5,698 nt of DNA from Fimbriimonadaceae bacterium. GTDB taxonomy: Bacteria; Armatimonadota; Fimbriimonadia; Fimbriimonadales; Fimbriimonadaceae. The stretch is taken from positions 1 through 5,698 of the forward strand of contig JACMJO010000088.1 of NCBI GenBank assembly GCA_014380605.1, given 5' to 3'. This document shows, one piece after another, positions 1 to 5,430 of the stretch. The stretch's first letter is position 1. Every line of letters begins with the position of its first letter. Under the pieces are notes generated by a model. It saw only the letters and a list, made by a program, of their open reading frames with translations. It was not told where the DNA came from and did no database searches. A program made the translations under genes and the position numbers.

Positions 1-177
1 ATCGGCGACTCGGACACGCTCAAGGGGGCCTTGGAGTTGCCGGAAGGGGTTCTTTACGACATGCGCCAAATCGACGCCGCCATGGCGGTAGTGTCGAAGG
101 TTGATAAGCAAAGACTCCCTGCCTTCACCGGGTCTACGACCAAACGAATAGGAATTGTCCCGAAGGATTCCAAATAG
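1..177 (+). CDS. DUF881 (YlxW/YlxX-like) division-cluster protein, C-terminal part
   Basis: The window opens inside a gene in frame 1 that ends at TAG 175-177, leaving the last 58 residues. The fragment starts IGDSDTLKGALELPEGVL, which resembles the C-terminal end of DUF881 proteins: an 'IGdpetL..aL.lpgGv' block, then a short beta/alpha segment, then a 'lPAftG' block (LPAFTG, residues 37-42) close to the stop. DUF881 proteins are usually membrane-anchored coiled-coil proteins encoded between ftsQ/divIB and sbp-ftsA-ftsZ in Gram-positive-type division clusters; their biochemical role is poorly known. The anchor and coiled coil would lie upstream and cannot be seen here. The stop codon directly abuts the GTG start of the next gene, so the two are almost certainly co-transcribed and translationally coupled. 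The family call rests on a short fragment plus perfect synteny; an FtsQ/DivIB C-terminus is the main alternative and fits less well. Confidence 0.75.
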   Translation: MGDSDTLKGALELPEGVLYDMRQIDAAMAVVSKVDKQRLPAFTGSTTKRIGIVPKDSK

Positions 178-582
178 GTGATCTTTGTTCCGATCGTTGC
201 GTTGCTGTTGGGAGGGGCATTGGCCTTCTTCCTCAATACGCCCCTGACCGGGATTACGGCCAAGTATCTGGCAGTTGCATGTCTAGCCGGATTAGATAGC
301 GTTTGCGGGGGGATTCGAAGCGGACTGGAGGGGAAGTTCCACAACGAGGTATTCATCAGTGGGTTTGTCTTCAACATCATTATCGCTTTCGCTCTGGCTT
401 GGCTTGGGGATAAAATCTTTATCGACCTATTCTTGGCGGTAGCACTCGTCCTGGGTGCCCGTATTTTTAACAATTTAAGCCTTATCCGTCGCTTTTTGTT
501 AACAAGGTGGCAGGATAACCGCGAAAGAAAGCGAATGCAACAGATGGTTCAAACCCCCGGACAGCCGGAGTCCTTCCAATGA
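178..582 (+). CDS. sbp: Small basic protein Sbp (DUF1290), integral membrane protein
   Basis: This 134-residue protein matches the Sbp/DUF1290 family, a small membrane protein whose gene lies immediately upstream of ftsA in many Gram-positive and related bacteria. Visible family features are a hydrophobic N-terminal helix (about 2-19), the block YLAVACLAGLDSVCGGIRSG (30-49), the block FISGFVFNIIIAFALAWLGD (59-78), and a last hydrophobic segment (about 81-97) ending in ARIFNNLSLIRR (94-105). Three to four membrane helices are likely. The tail after residue 105 is charged and basic (WQDNRERKRM), probably cytoplasmic, and makes the protein slightly longer than the roughly 110-120 residues usual for the family. 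GTG is the likely start: GAAGGA at 162-167 lies 10 nt upstream and the preceding stop codon touches it. The function is not established; the position implies a role with FtsA/FtsZ or cell-envelope assembly. The last codon overlaps ftsA. Confidence 0.9.
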   Translation: MIFVPIVALLLGGALAFFLNTPLTGITAKYLAVACLAGLDSVCGGIRSGLEGKFHNEVFISGFVFNIIIAFALAWLGDKIFIDLFLAVALVLGARIFNNLSLIRRFLLTRWQDNRERKRMQQMVQTPGQPESFQ

Positions 583-1844
583 GGCCCCACCCCAATGGCT
601 CAACCCATAAAATGCCCTCGGGCGATTGGATTGCGGTGCTGGACGTCGGCTCCTCCAAGGTTGTATGCCTTGCCGCGCAGGACGATGGGGAAGGTGGATT
701 CGACCTTCACGGTCTCGCCGTCGCCGAGTGCAAAGGCGTCAAGCGAGGCGTAGTTTCCGACTTGGAAGAAACGAGCCGAGCCATCGATGCGGCGGTTCGG
801 AGGGTCGAACAGCAGGTTGGGTCGCCAGTTGAGTCCATGGTTGCAAGCATCAGCGGCACACACCTTGAAGGCCACAATGCGATGGGTTTCGTGCCCATTT
901 ATCCTCGATCTCGGCAGATTTCTCGCGAGGATGTTCTACAGGTCATCAACCACAGTCGCCAGTTCATGATTCCGCCCGATCGAGAAATGATCCAGGCTCT
1001 GCCGCGCGAGTTCAAGATCGACGGCCAGCGAGGTATTCAGCGGCCAATCGGGATGAATGGAAGCAAGTTGGAAGTCACCACCTACATCGTGACTGGCCAG
1101 ACCACGCACATCCAGAACATAGAGAAAGCGGTCACGATGACTGGTCGGAAGGTGGACCAAGTCATTGTCTCGGCCCTCGCGTCTGGGCTCGGGGTATTGA
1201 CTCCTGACGAAATCGAGCTTGGCGCGGTGGTGGTAGACATCGGCGAAGGCACTACCGACATCGGCGTTTTCCAGGGGGGATCGATCAACTACAGCTCAAC
1301 AATTCCGGTCGGTGGCGGGCTGGTCACTTCCGACATCAGCAAGTTGCTCAGGACTTCGCCCGAAGAGGCCGAGAGGCTAAAGGTTTTCCACGCTAACGCA
1401 AGCGCGGCGGGCATAGATGAGCGAGATACCGTCGAGGTCACCCAGCTAGGGCACCCCGAACCTCGGGCTCTACAGCGCAAGGTACTATGCGAAATTACCG
1501 AAAGCAGGATGAGCGAACTTGCCCGTATGGTTCGCCAACAAGTGGAGAAGAGCGGCCTGTATGCCGTTTTGCCGGGAGGACTGGTTCTAACTGGCGGAGC
1601 AAGCTTGATGGCAGGGACGGACAAGTTGTTCGCCGACGTGTTAAAACATATGCGCGTAAGGCGGGCAGAGCCGAAGCTATTCGGTGGGCATGGCATGGAT
1701 ACGGATCGAGCAGGCTTGGCCACCGCGGCGGGCACGGCTAGATTCGCGCTCCAATGCTTTGAGGACGAATTGGGACCGGTTTCTGGAAGTGGACTGAAAG
1801 CCACGATCCGGAGCATCTTCTCCCTTATCAGTGGGAAGTCATGA
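579..1844 (+). CDS. ftsA: Cell division protein FtsA, actin-like membrane tether for FtsZ
   Basis: FtsA is an actin-fold ATP-binding protein that polymerises under the cytoplasmic membrane, binds the FtsZ C-terminal peptide and recruits the divisome. The protein has 421 residues, the usual length. Phosphate-1 motif LDVGSSKVVCLA is at about 21-32. The FtsA-specific 1C (SHS2) domain follows, with GVVSDLEETSRAI at 57-69 and SISGTHL at 90-96. Phosphate-2 motif VVVDIGEGTTDIGVF is at 217-231, and the adenosine motif LVLTGGASLM at 335-344. The end, GLKATIRSIFSLISGKS (405-421), has an amphipathic pattern with L406, I410, I413, F414, L416 and I417 and is the expected membrane-targeting helix. The ATG at 579 overlaps the sbp stop as ATGA and has GGAG at 567-570, 8 nt upstream. 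An in-frame ATG at 612 lacks such a site but would give a more typical short N-terminus (MPSGDWIAVLD). The stop overlaps the ftsZ start. Confidence 0.97.
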   Translation: MRPHPNGSTHKMPSGDWIAVLDVGSSKVVCLAAQDDGEGGFDLHGLAVAECKGVKRGVVSDLEETSRAIDAAVRRVEQQVGSPVESMVASISGTHLEGHNAMGFVPIYPRSRQISREDVLQVINHSRQFMIPPDREMIQALPREFKIDGQRGIQRPIGMNGSKLEVTTYIVTGQTTHIQNIEKAVTMTGRKVDQVIVSALASGLGVLTPDEIELGAVVVDIGEGTTDIGVFQGGSINYSSTIPVGGGLVTSDISKLLRTSPEEAERLKVFHANASAAGIDERDTVEVTQLGHPEPRALQRKVLCEITESRMSELARMVRQQVEKSGLYAVLPGGLVLTGGASLMAGTDKLFADVLKHMRVRRAEPKLFGGHGMDTDRAGLATAAGTARFALQCFEDELGPVSGSGLKATIRSIFSLISGKS

Positions 1845-3070
1845 TCAAAGTAAACGGAAAGGTTGTCGAGAAGAAAATGGCGCAGCAAACAGCAACGATC
1901 AAGGTAGTAGGCGTTGGCGGAGGCGGTTCGAATGCCGTCAATCGCATGATCGAAACGGGGATTCAGGGAGTCGAGTTCATCGCGATGAACACCGACATCC
2001 AAGTTTTGGATCTTTCAGGAGCGCCTAAGAAGGTTCAGCTCGGGGCCAACCTCACGCGAGGACTTGGCGCGGGTGGCAATCCTGAGATCGGCAAGAGCGC
2101 GGCGGAAGAGAGCAAGAACGAGATTCGCAAGGCCCTCGAAGGCTCGGACATGGTTTTTGTCACCGCTGGAATGGGTGGCGGTACCGGTACTGGAGCCGCT
2201 CCGGTTATTGCGGACTTGGCCCGCGAGATCGGCGCGTTAACGGTTGCGGTTGTGACTCGCCCGTTTAGTTTTGAAGGGCCACGGCGATCTAGACTTGCCG
2301 AGCAGGGCGTTACCTCGCTCATGGGTCGAGTGGACACCATCATCACGATCCCCAATGATCGTCTTTTGAGCGTGGTAGAGCGCAAGACGACCTTGATGGA
2401 TGCCTTCCGAGTTGCGGACGACGTGCTCCGACAAGGTGTGCAGGGCATCAGCGACATCATCACTATTCCCGGACAAATCAACGTGGACTTTGCCGACGTT
2501 CGGGCAGTTATGTCCGATGCAGGTCCTGCTTTGATGGGCATCGGCTACGGCGTAGGCGAACAGCGTGCGCTCCAAGCCGCCCAATCAGCGACTAACAGTC
2601 CGCTTTTGGAGCAGACAATCCATGGCGCAAGGGGTCTGTTGGTCAATGTGACCTCAAGCGACGACCTGACGTTAGCGGAAGCAAACGAAGCGTTGCTGTA
2701 CATTCAGAGTATGTGCGACGAGGACGAGGCGAATATCTTCTTCGGCACGGTGGTCGATCCTACAATGGAAGGCACCGTTCGGGTCACCGTGTTGGCGACC
2801 GGATTCAATCCTTACTCACCTGAGGGTAGGAAAGTAGTTGAAGCAACCTACAACGTGCCTCAGGTTGAGCAGCAGAAGGCCGTGATCACATCGGTGGTAA
2901 ACCCACATCAAGTGTCTCCCGCGGCAAGCGTTCAGCGCGTGGAATCGAAGCCGTTGTTCAACGCCGGAACGGCCGCTGCGAGTCGAGCAGAGAAGTTTGA
3001 TTCCTCGCAAGTGTTCGACGAGACGGATTTGGACATTCCTGCGTTCATTCGCGATCACAAGGGTAAATAA
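1841..3070 (+). CDS. ftsZ: Cell division protein FtsZ, tubulin-like GTPase
   Basis: FtsZ binds GTP and polymerises into the Z-ring that drives septation. The 409 residues carry all hallmarks: the N-terminal strand and loop IKVVGVGGGGSNAVNRM (20-36), AMNTDIQVL (48-56), GAGGNPEIG (76-84), the tubulin signature GGGTGTGAAP (112-121), PFSFEGPRR (141-149), and the synergy-loop sequence NVDFADVR (214-221), whose D216 and D219 complete the GTPase site of the next subunit. After the globular core (to about 335) comes a variable linker of about 60 residues. The conserved C-terminal peptide DLDIPAFIR (396-404), the FtsA-docking site, is followed by only five residues. The start is not certain. ATG 1841 overlaps the ftsA stop (ATGA, coupling), but the purine run GGGAAG at 1833-1838 is only 2 nt away. 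ATG 1877 (Met13, MAQQTATIKVVG) gives a more typical FtsZ N-terminus with a weak GAG at 1868-1870. Stop TAA is at 3068-3070. Confidence 0.99.
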   Translation: MIKVNGKVVEKKMAQQTATIKVVGVGGGGSNAVNRMIETGIQGVEFIAMNTDIQVLDLSGAPKKVQLGANLTRGLGAGGNPEIGKSAAEESKNEIRKALEGSDMVFVTAGMGGGTGTGAAPVIADLAREIGALTVAVVTRPFSFEGPRRSRLAEQGVTSLMGRVDTIITIPNDRLLSVVERKTTLMDAFRVADDVLRQGVQGISDIITIPGQINVDFADVRAVMSDAGPALMGIGYGVGEQRALQAAQSATNSPLLEQTIHGARGLLVNVTSSDDLTLAEANEALLYIQSMCDEDEANIFFGTVVDPTMEGTVRVTVLATGFNPYSPEGRKVVEATYNVPQVEQQKAVITSVVNPHQVSPAASVQRVESKPLFNAGTAAASRAEKFDSSQVFDETDLDIPAFIRDHKGK

Positions 3071-3088
3071 GTCGGAAAACGGACATCG

Positions 3089-3123
3089 GAAGCCGCTGGA
3101 TTGTCAATCAGTCCAGCGGCTTC
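3089..3123 (+). terminator. Strong hairpin after ftsZ, probable transcription terminator
   Basis: A perfect 12-bp inverted repeat (GAAGCCGCTGGA at 3089-3100, TCCAGCGGCTTC at 3112-3123) lies 18 nt after the ftsZ stop. Inside it T3101-G3111, T3102-A3110 and G3103-C3109 extend the stem to 15 bp around a 5-nt loop. The stem is GC-rich and very stable. The 3' side reads only TTCTCGCTAC, with no proper U-run, so it may act as a weak or factor-assisted terminator or as an mRNA 3'-end stabiliser. It most likely marks the end of the DUF881-sbp-ftsA-ftsZ transcript. Confidence 0.65.
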
Positions 3124-3250
3124 TCGCTACGCTTGGCGACCTTTCTCGCAGTAACAGGGACTTTCCCGATTTCCGACTTCCGCTTACAAGGTCCCAATCT
3201 GGAAAAATTGCCGCCTCTCATTCCGGTGCTGGCACGTCTGTAAGGCAATC
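3124..3250 (+). other. Intergenic region upstream of the secreted-protein gene
   Basis: This spacer separates the post-ftsZ hairpin from the next gene. Only the ribosome binding site TAAGG at 3241-3245, 5 nt before ATG 3251, is clear. A possible -10 TACAAG (3185-3190) has only a poor partner, TTTCCC (3162-3167), 17 bp upstream, so I do not call a promoter. The frame of the next gene is open back to a TAA at 3152-3154, but I found no ATG, GTG or TTG in that frame that could extend it. Confidence 0.5.
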
Positions 3251-4501
3251 ATGACCTTCCCGGCAATCATTTCGGTTCTGGCGCTTGCGGGCGCCCAGGA
3301 CGCCACGCCTTATGCCCAACCCCAAGGCGTTTCCGAGCCGTCTCGACTGGCGATAACGCCCACTATCGATGGCACGATCGCACTTGATGAGTGGGACTTC
3401 TTCACGAAGTCGAACGATGGAGAGACTTACTTGCAGTGGGAGCCCGGCCGATTGTATGTTGCTGGGAAGATTCCGGTAGATCGTGATCTTGTTCTGAGTC
3501 TCGATAACAACCAAGATGGCTGGCTGGTGGGGAAGGACAGCTTTGAGTTTCGCTTGCGGATGGTGGACGGCAAGGCGAAGCTTATCTGTAGACAGCTCGA
3601 TGCCACCAATGTAGCGGGCCCAAAGTGGGTGGGATTACCGGCATTTGAGAAGGTAGCCCTTATTCAGGCCAAGTCGAACGAGGCCACAGTGCAGATGGAA
3701 GCGGCAATTCTCGACCCTGGCCTTGGCCTTTTGCCGGTTCGGGCAGATGAAAAGTATTTGATGCGGATTGATGTGGTTGCCCAGTCAGCCCAGGATGCCG
3801 AGCCCTTCTATCCTCGAGTGGGGACCCTTGTGAAACTCATGAAGGAGCGGGCGAGCGCAATGCCGGTTGGGCTCACCTGGAAAGTGGAGGATAGGGGACG
3901 CGAATTGATTCCCGGCGAGTCCAGCAGAATCCGATTTTCCTTTAGCGCCAAAGAGGACGTTGGATTGCGTAAGATCGAGATTAAGCCCATGGGTCCTTTA
4001 GCCGATCACGCGACGGTCATTGGCCAGCCATTCCCAGCATTTGACAAGAAGGGTCGAACCTTTGTGGACTATCAGGCCAAGACCACTGCCGATGCGCCGA
4101 CGGGCTATCACCTGGTTTCAACAACGCTTATGACTGCCGATGGTAGTCCAGCAGTGATCCAGGCGAGCGTCCGAGTTTCTCCAATAGTCGATATGGCGTT
4201 GGCGAGCCAAGTGCTTGAGATAAAAAGTGGCGACCAAGAGGTGAAGATTGCCTTCCTGATTCGATCAAATGCACCGAACCGTCTGGAAGGCAACTCCACC
4301 GTCATAGCTCCGGCCGGTTGGGAAGTAACTGGCGGGGACGAGACAAGCTTTACGATCAATAGGACCCGAGAAGGCGTTCGCCGAATCCTAACCGTCAGAA
4401 TCCCAGCTGAAGCGGCAGGAACGTTTGCCTTTCGATTCAAGGCCGTCATTGGGCAAAAGGAAGTCGAGGTCGTCGACTGGATGCGAGTCGTCAGAAAGTA
4501 G
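3251..4501 (+). CDS. Secreted protein with CBM9-like domain and Ig-like domains, function unknown
   Basis: The 416 residues begin with a short hydrophobic segment, MTFPAIISVLALAGAQDA, that looks like a signal peptide with cleavage near AGA|Q (after about residue 15). It is unusual in having no positive charge before the hydrophobic core. Residues about 34-178 resemble the CBM9/DOMON-like beta-sandwich often found in secreted glycan-related proteins: ITPTIDGTIALDEWDFF (35-51), then LYVAGKIP (68-75), then LDNNQDGWLVGKDSFEFRL (84-102). From about 215 to the end the sequence is beta-rich without further hydrophobic segments and looks like two Ig/fibronectin-like domains (about 215-310 and 315-413), the second resembling the NPCBM/NEW3 type (IAPAGWEVTG, 352-361). 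No catalytic domain is evident. ATG 3251 is supported by TAAGG 5 nt upstream. A ligand-binding role at the cell surface or outside the cell is an inference from the fold; no specific substrate can be named. Confidence 0.6.
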   Translation: MTFPAIISVLALAGAQDATPYAQPQGVSEPSRLAITPTIDGTIALDEWDFFTKSNDGETYLQWEPGRLYVAGKIPVDRDLVLSLDNNQDGWLVGKDSFEFRLRMVDGKAKLICRQLDATNVAGPKWVGLPAFEKVALIQAKSNEATVQMEAAILDPGLGLLPVRADEKYLMRIDVVAQSAQDAEPFYPRVGTLVKLMKERASAMPVGLTWKVEDRGRELIPGESSRIRFSFSAKEDVGLRKIEIKPMGPLADHATVIGQPFPAFDKKGRTFVDYQAKTTADAPTGYHLVSTTLMTADGSPAVIQASVRVSPIVDMALASQVLEIKSGDQEVKIAFLIRSNAPNRLEGNSTVIAPAGWEVTGGDETSFTINRTREGVRRILTVRIPAEAAGTFAFRFKAVIGQKEVEVVDWMRVVRK

Positions 4502-4517
4502 CCATATTCAGCTTCCT

Positions 4518-4546
4518 TTGACTTTTATCTCCAGTTTCACAAGATT
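4518..4546 (+). promoter_or_regulatory. Possible promoter of the DapA-like gene
   Basis: TTGACT (4518-4523) is a near-consensus -35 element. At 16-17 bp spacing the -10 position is occupied by the weak CAAGAT/AAGATT (4540-4546). Transcription would start only about 10 nt before GTG 4562, giving a nearly leaderless message. This would fit the absence of any Shine-Dalgarno sequence there. The -10 is poor, so confidence is low. Confidence 0.3.
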
Positions 4547-4558
4547 CGCCACAAGATT
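4538..4558 (+). repeat. Direct repeat CACAAGATT x2 before the DapA-like gene
   Basis: CACAAGATT occurs at 4538-4546 and again at 4550-4558, 12 bp apart start to start, separated by CGC. The pair covers the probable -10 and start-site area of the downstream gene, so it could be a tandem operator or a chance or slippage duplication. No known binding site is recognised. Confidence 0.4.
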
Positions 4559-4561
4559 ACA

Positions 4562-5269
4562 GTGTCGATGCTGGAACTAGCCGGAAACTTTGTGCCGATC
4601 GTGACCCCCTTCACGGACGACGGTTCCATGCTGAGCGAGGTTCGGCTTGCAAGATTGCTTCGGTGGTATTTGGGCCAAGGCGTCGCCGGGTTCGCGGTTG
4701 CTACGGAGACCGGGGAATTCGGAACCCTTACCCTCGGCGAGCGGAAACAGCTTGTCGAACTGGTGCAAAGGGAAACTCAGAACGCTTTGCCCATGATCGT
4801 TAACATCTCCACGCTGGCGACTTCGGCTTGTTTGGATTTGGCGCAGCATGCATCTCGGCATGGCGCAAGGTTAGTGACGGTGATTCCGCCCTATTTCGGT
4901 GCGTTCACCCAATCGGAGCACATCGAGCATGTGCGAGTGATCGCCAACCATTCGAGCTTGCCTATCGTGGTTGTCGATCCACAAGAGACCCTCTCGGAAG
5001 AAGCAACCTCAGCCATTTCTCACCAGCCGAACGTGTCTTTGGCATGGCCCAGGCAGGATCTGCATCGTAGCCACGCCGATTGGTTTCGATGCTACGGCGT
5101 AGGGGTCGACCCGGGATTCGGGATTCCGGATTCGAGCGATGCCGATTTCGTTCTGCGAAACAGAGCCGCCGTCGCCAAGACTCTGTTGCTGGACTTCGAC
5201 CTGGAGGTTGGTTCTCCGCGAATGCCGGTCCAGCCGATTCCCTATCGCGAAATTAGAAAGGCTGGGTAG
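4562..5269 (+). CDS. DapA/N-acetylneuraminate lyase-superfamily protein, shortened and lacking catalytic residues
   Basis: The N-terminal half is clearly of the dihydrodipicolinate synthase/NAL aldolase family: FVPIVTPFTDDGSM (10-23), GVAGFAVATETGEFGTLTLGER (40-61), a TLATSACLDLAQHASRHGA stretch (84-102) and VIPPYFGAFTQSEHI (107-121). These map to the first five beta/alpha units of the TIM barrel, and the end SPRMPVQPIPYREI (218-231) resembles the family's C-terminus. It has 235 residues instead of about 290, with the shortening after residue 157. By eye alignment to E. coli DapA, the Schiff-base lysine (K161) becomes W162, Y133 becomes V138, Y107 becomes F112 and T44 becomes E49. Only three lysines exist (62, 206, 233), none at the active-site position. 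A working lyase/synthase is therefore unlikely; a pseudoenzyme or a new activity is possible. The frame is intact throughout. The start is GTG 4562 or ATG 4568; neither has a ribosome binding site. Confidence 0.8.
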   Translation: MSMLELAGNFVPIVTPFTDDGSMLSEVRLARLLRWYLGQGVAGFAVATETGEFGTLTLGERKQLVELVQRETQNALPMIVNISTLATSACLDLAQHASRHGARLVTVIPPYFGAFTQSEHIEHVRVIANHSSLPIVVVDPQETLSEEATSAISHQPNVSLAWPRQDLHRSHADWFRCYGVGVDPGFGIPDSSDADFVLRNRAAVAKTLLLDFDLEVGSPRMPVQPIPYREIRKAG

Positions 5270-5283
5270 CGACTCGCCCAGTC
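5260..5283 (+). terminator. Weak hairpin overlapping the stop of the DapA-like gene
   Basis: GGCTGGGT (5260-5267) can pair with GCCCAGTC (5276-5283), including two G-T wobbles, around an 8-nt loop that contains the rest of the stop codon. It is short and no U-run follows (CTTGGTCC). It could be a weak transcript end just before the next promoter, or chance. Confidence 0.25.
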
Positions 5284-5284
5284 C

Positions 5285-5313
5285 TTGGTCCAAACCCGAT
5301 GGTCTGGTACAAT
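5285..5313 (+). promoter_or_regulatory. Extended -10 sigma70-type promoter for the RRM gene
   Basis: TACAAT (5308-5313) matches the -10 consensus in five of six positions and is preceded by TGG (5305-5307), an extended -10 motif. TTGGTC (5285-5290) lies 17 bp upstream as a partial -35 (TTG conserved). Transcription would begin near 5319-5321, giving a 5' leader of about 110 nt before TTG 5431. This is the most convincing promoter in the window. Confidence 0.65.
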
Positions 5314-5328
5314 AACAAAGTTACGAAT

Positions 5329-5338
5329 TGCGATCGCA
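5329..5338 (+). repeat. 10-bp palindrome containing GCGATCGC
   Basis: TGCGATCGCA is a perfect palindrome about 10 nt downstream of the predicted transcription start. Its core GCGATCGC is the same octamer as the cyanobacterial HIP1 repeat, but a single copy is not evidence for that. It could be an operator. Its first seven bases are also complementary to GATCGCA at 5387-5393 in the same leader. Confidence 0.4.
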
Positions 5339-5353
5339 TCCATCTCGCATCCA
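5334..5353 (+). repeat. Tandem TCGCATCCA repeat in the RRM leader
   Basis: TCGCATCCA occurs at 5334-5342 and 5345-5353, an 11-nt period with TC between the copies. The pair sits early in the predicted leader of the RNA-binding protein gene. In RNA it could serve as two adjacent binding sites for a protein, but this is only suggested by position. Confidence 0.4.
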
Positions 5354-5368
5354 AGAATTCCGCCTTCA

Positions 5369-5427
5369 GGCCTTTCCTGTCACCGAGATCGCAGCCTTCA
5401 CTATCCGTACCGCAATAACAGGAGGCC
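5369..5427 (+). promoter_or_regulatory. Leader hairpin that can sequester the RRM gene's ribosome binding site
   Basis: GGCCT (5369-5373) and CCTGT (5376-5380), separated by a two-base TT bulge, are complementary to AGGCC (5423-5427) and ACAGG (5418-5422). The resulting 10-bp stem contains the whole Shine-Dalgarno sequence AGGAGG (5420-5425) and ends three nt before the TTG start. The loop of 37 nt contains GATCGCA (5387-5393), which can pair with TGCGATC at 5329-5335 outside the stem. That allows a pseudoknot or a competing fold. The arrangement resembles a translational on/off switch; whether it forms in the cell is inference. Confidence 0.45.
5420..5425 (+). promoter_or_regulatory. Consensus Shine-Dalgarno AGGAGG that fixes a TTG start
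   Basis: A full AGGAGG lies 5 nt before TTG 5431. No ATG or GTG is at a suitable distance in the RRM frame, so this site is the reason for choosing TTG as the initiation codon. Confidence 0.9.
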
Positions 5428-5430
5428 ATA

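Noticed and set aside
1289..2002. Long minus-strand open frame (237 codons) across the ftsA-ftsZ junction
   Set aside because: It lies antisense to two unmistakable genes, its translation has no recognisable domain, and it has a composition expected of a shadow frame.
2035..2541. Minus-strand open frame (168 codons) inside ftsZ
   Set aside because: The translation is low-complexity, rich in S, P, A and R, as expected from the reverse complement of ftsZ codons; there is no independent start signal.
3157..3168. Small inverted repeat GGGA-CTT-TCCC
   Set aside because: A 4-bp stem with a 3-nt loop is too short to be meaningful.
3162..3190. Possible promoter TTTCCC-17-TACAAG before the secreted-protein gene
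   Set aside because: The -35 matches poorly and the -10 only partly; such matches are expected by chance in this spacer.
4828..5070. Frameshift in the DapA-like gene as the explanation for its missing active site
   Set aside because: The alternative plus-strand frames through this region show no IKE-type lysine motif or family sequence, and the recorded frame reaches a family-like C-terminus, so a simple sequencing frameshift does not explain it.
5330..5337. GCGATCGC as a sign of cyanobacterial HIP1 repeats
   Set aside because: I noticed no other copy in the window; cyanobacterial genomes rich in HIP1 would usually show several, and the division cluster includes sbp, which argues for another lineage.
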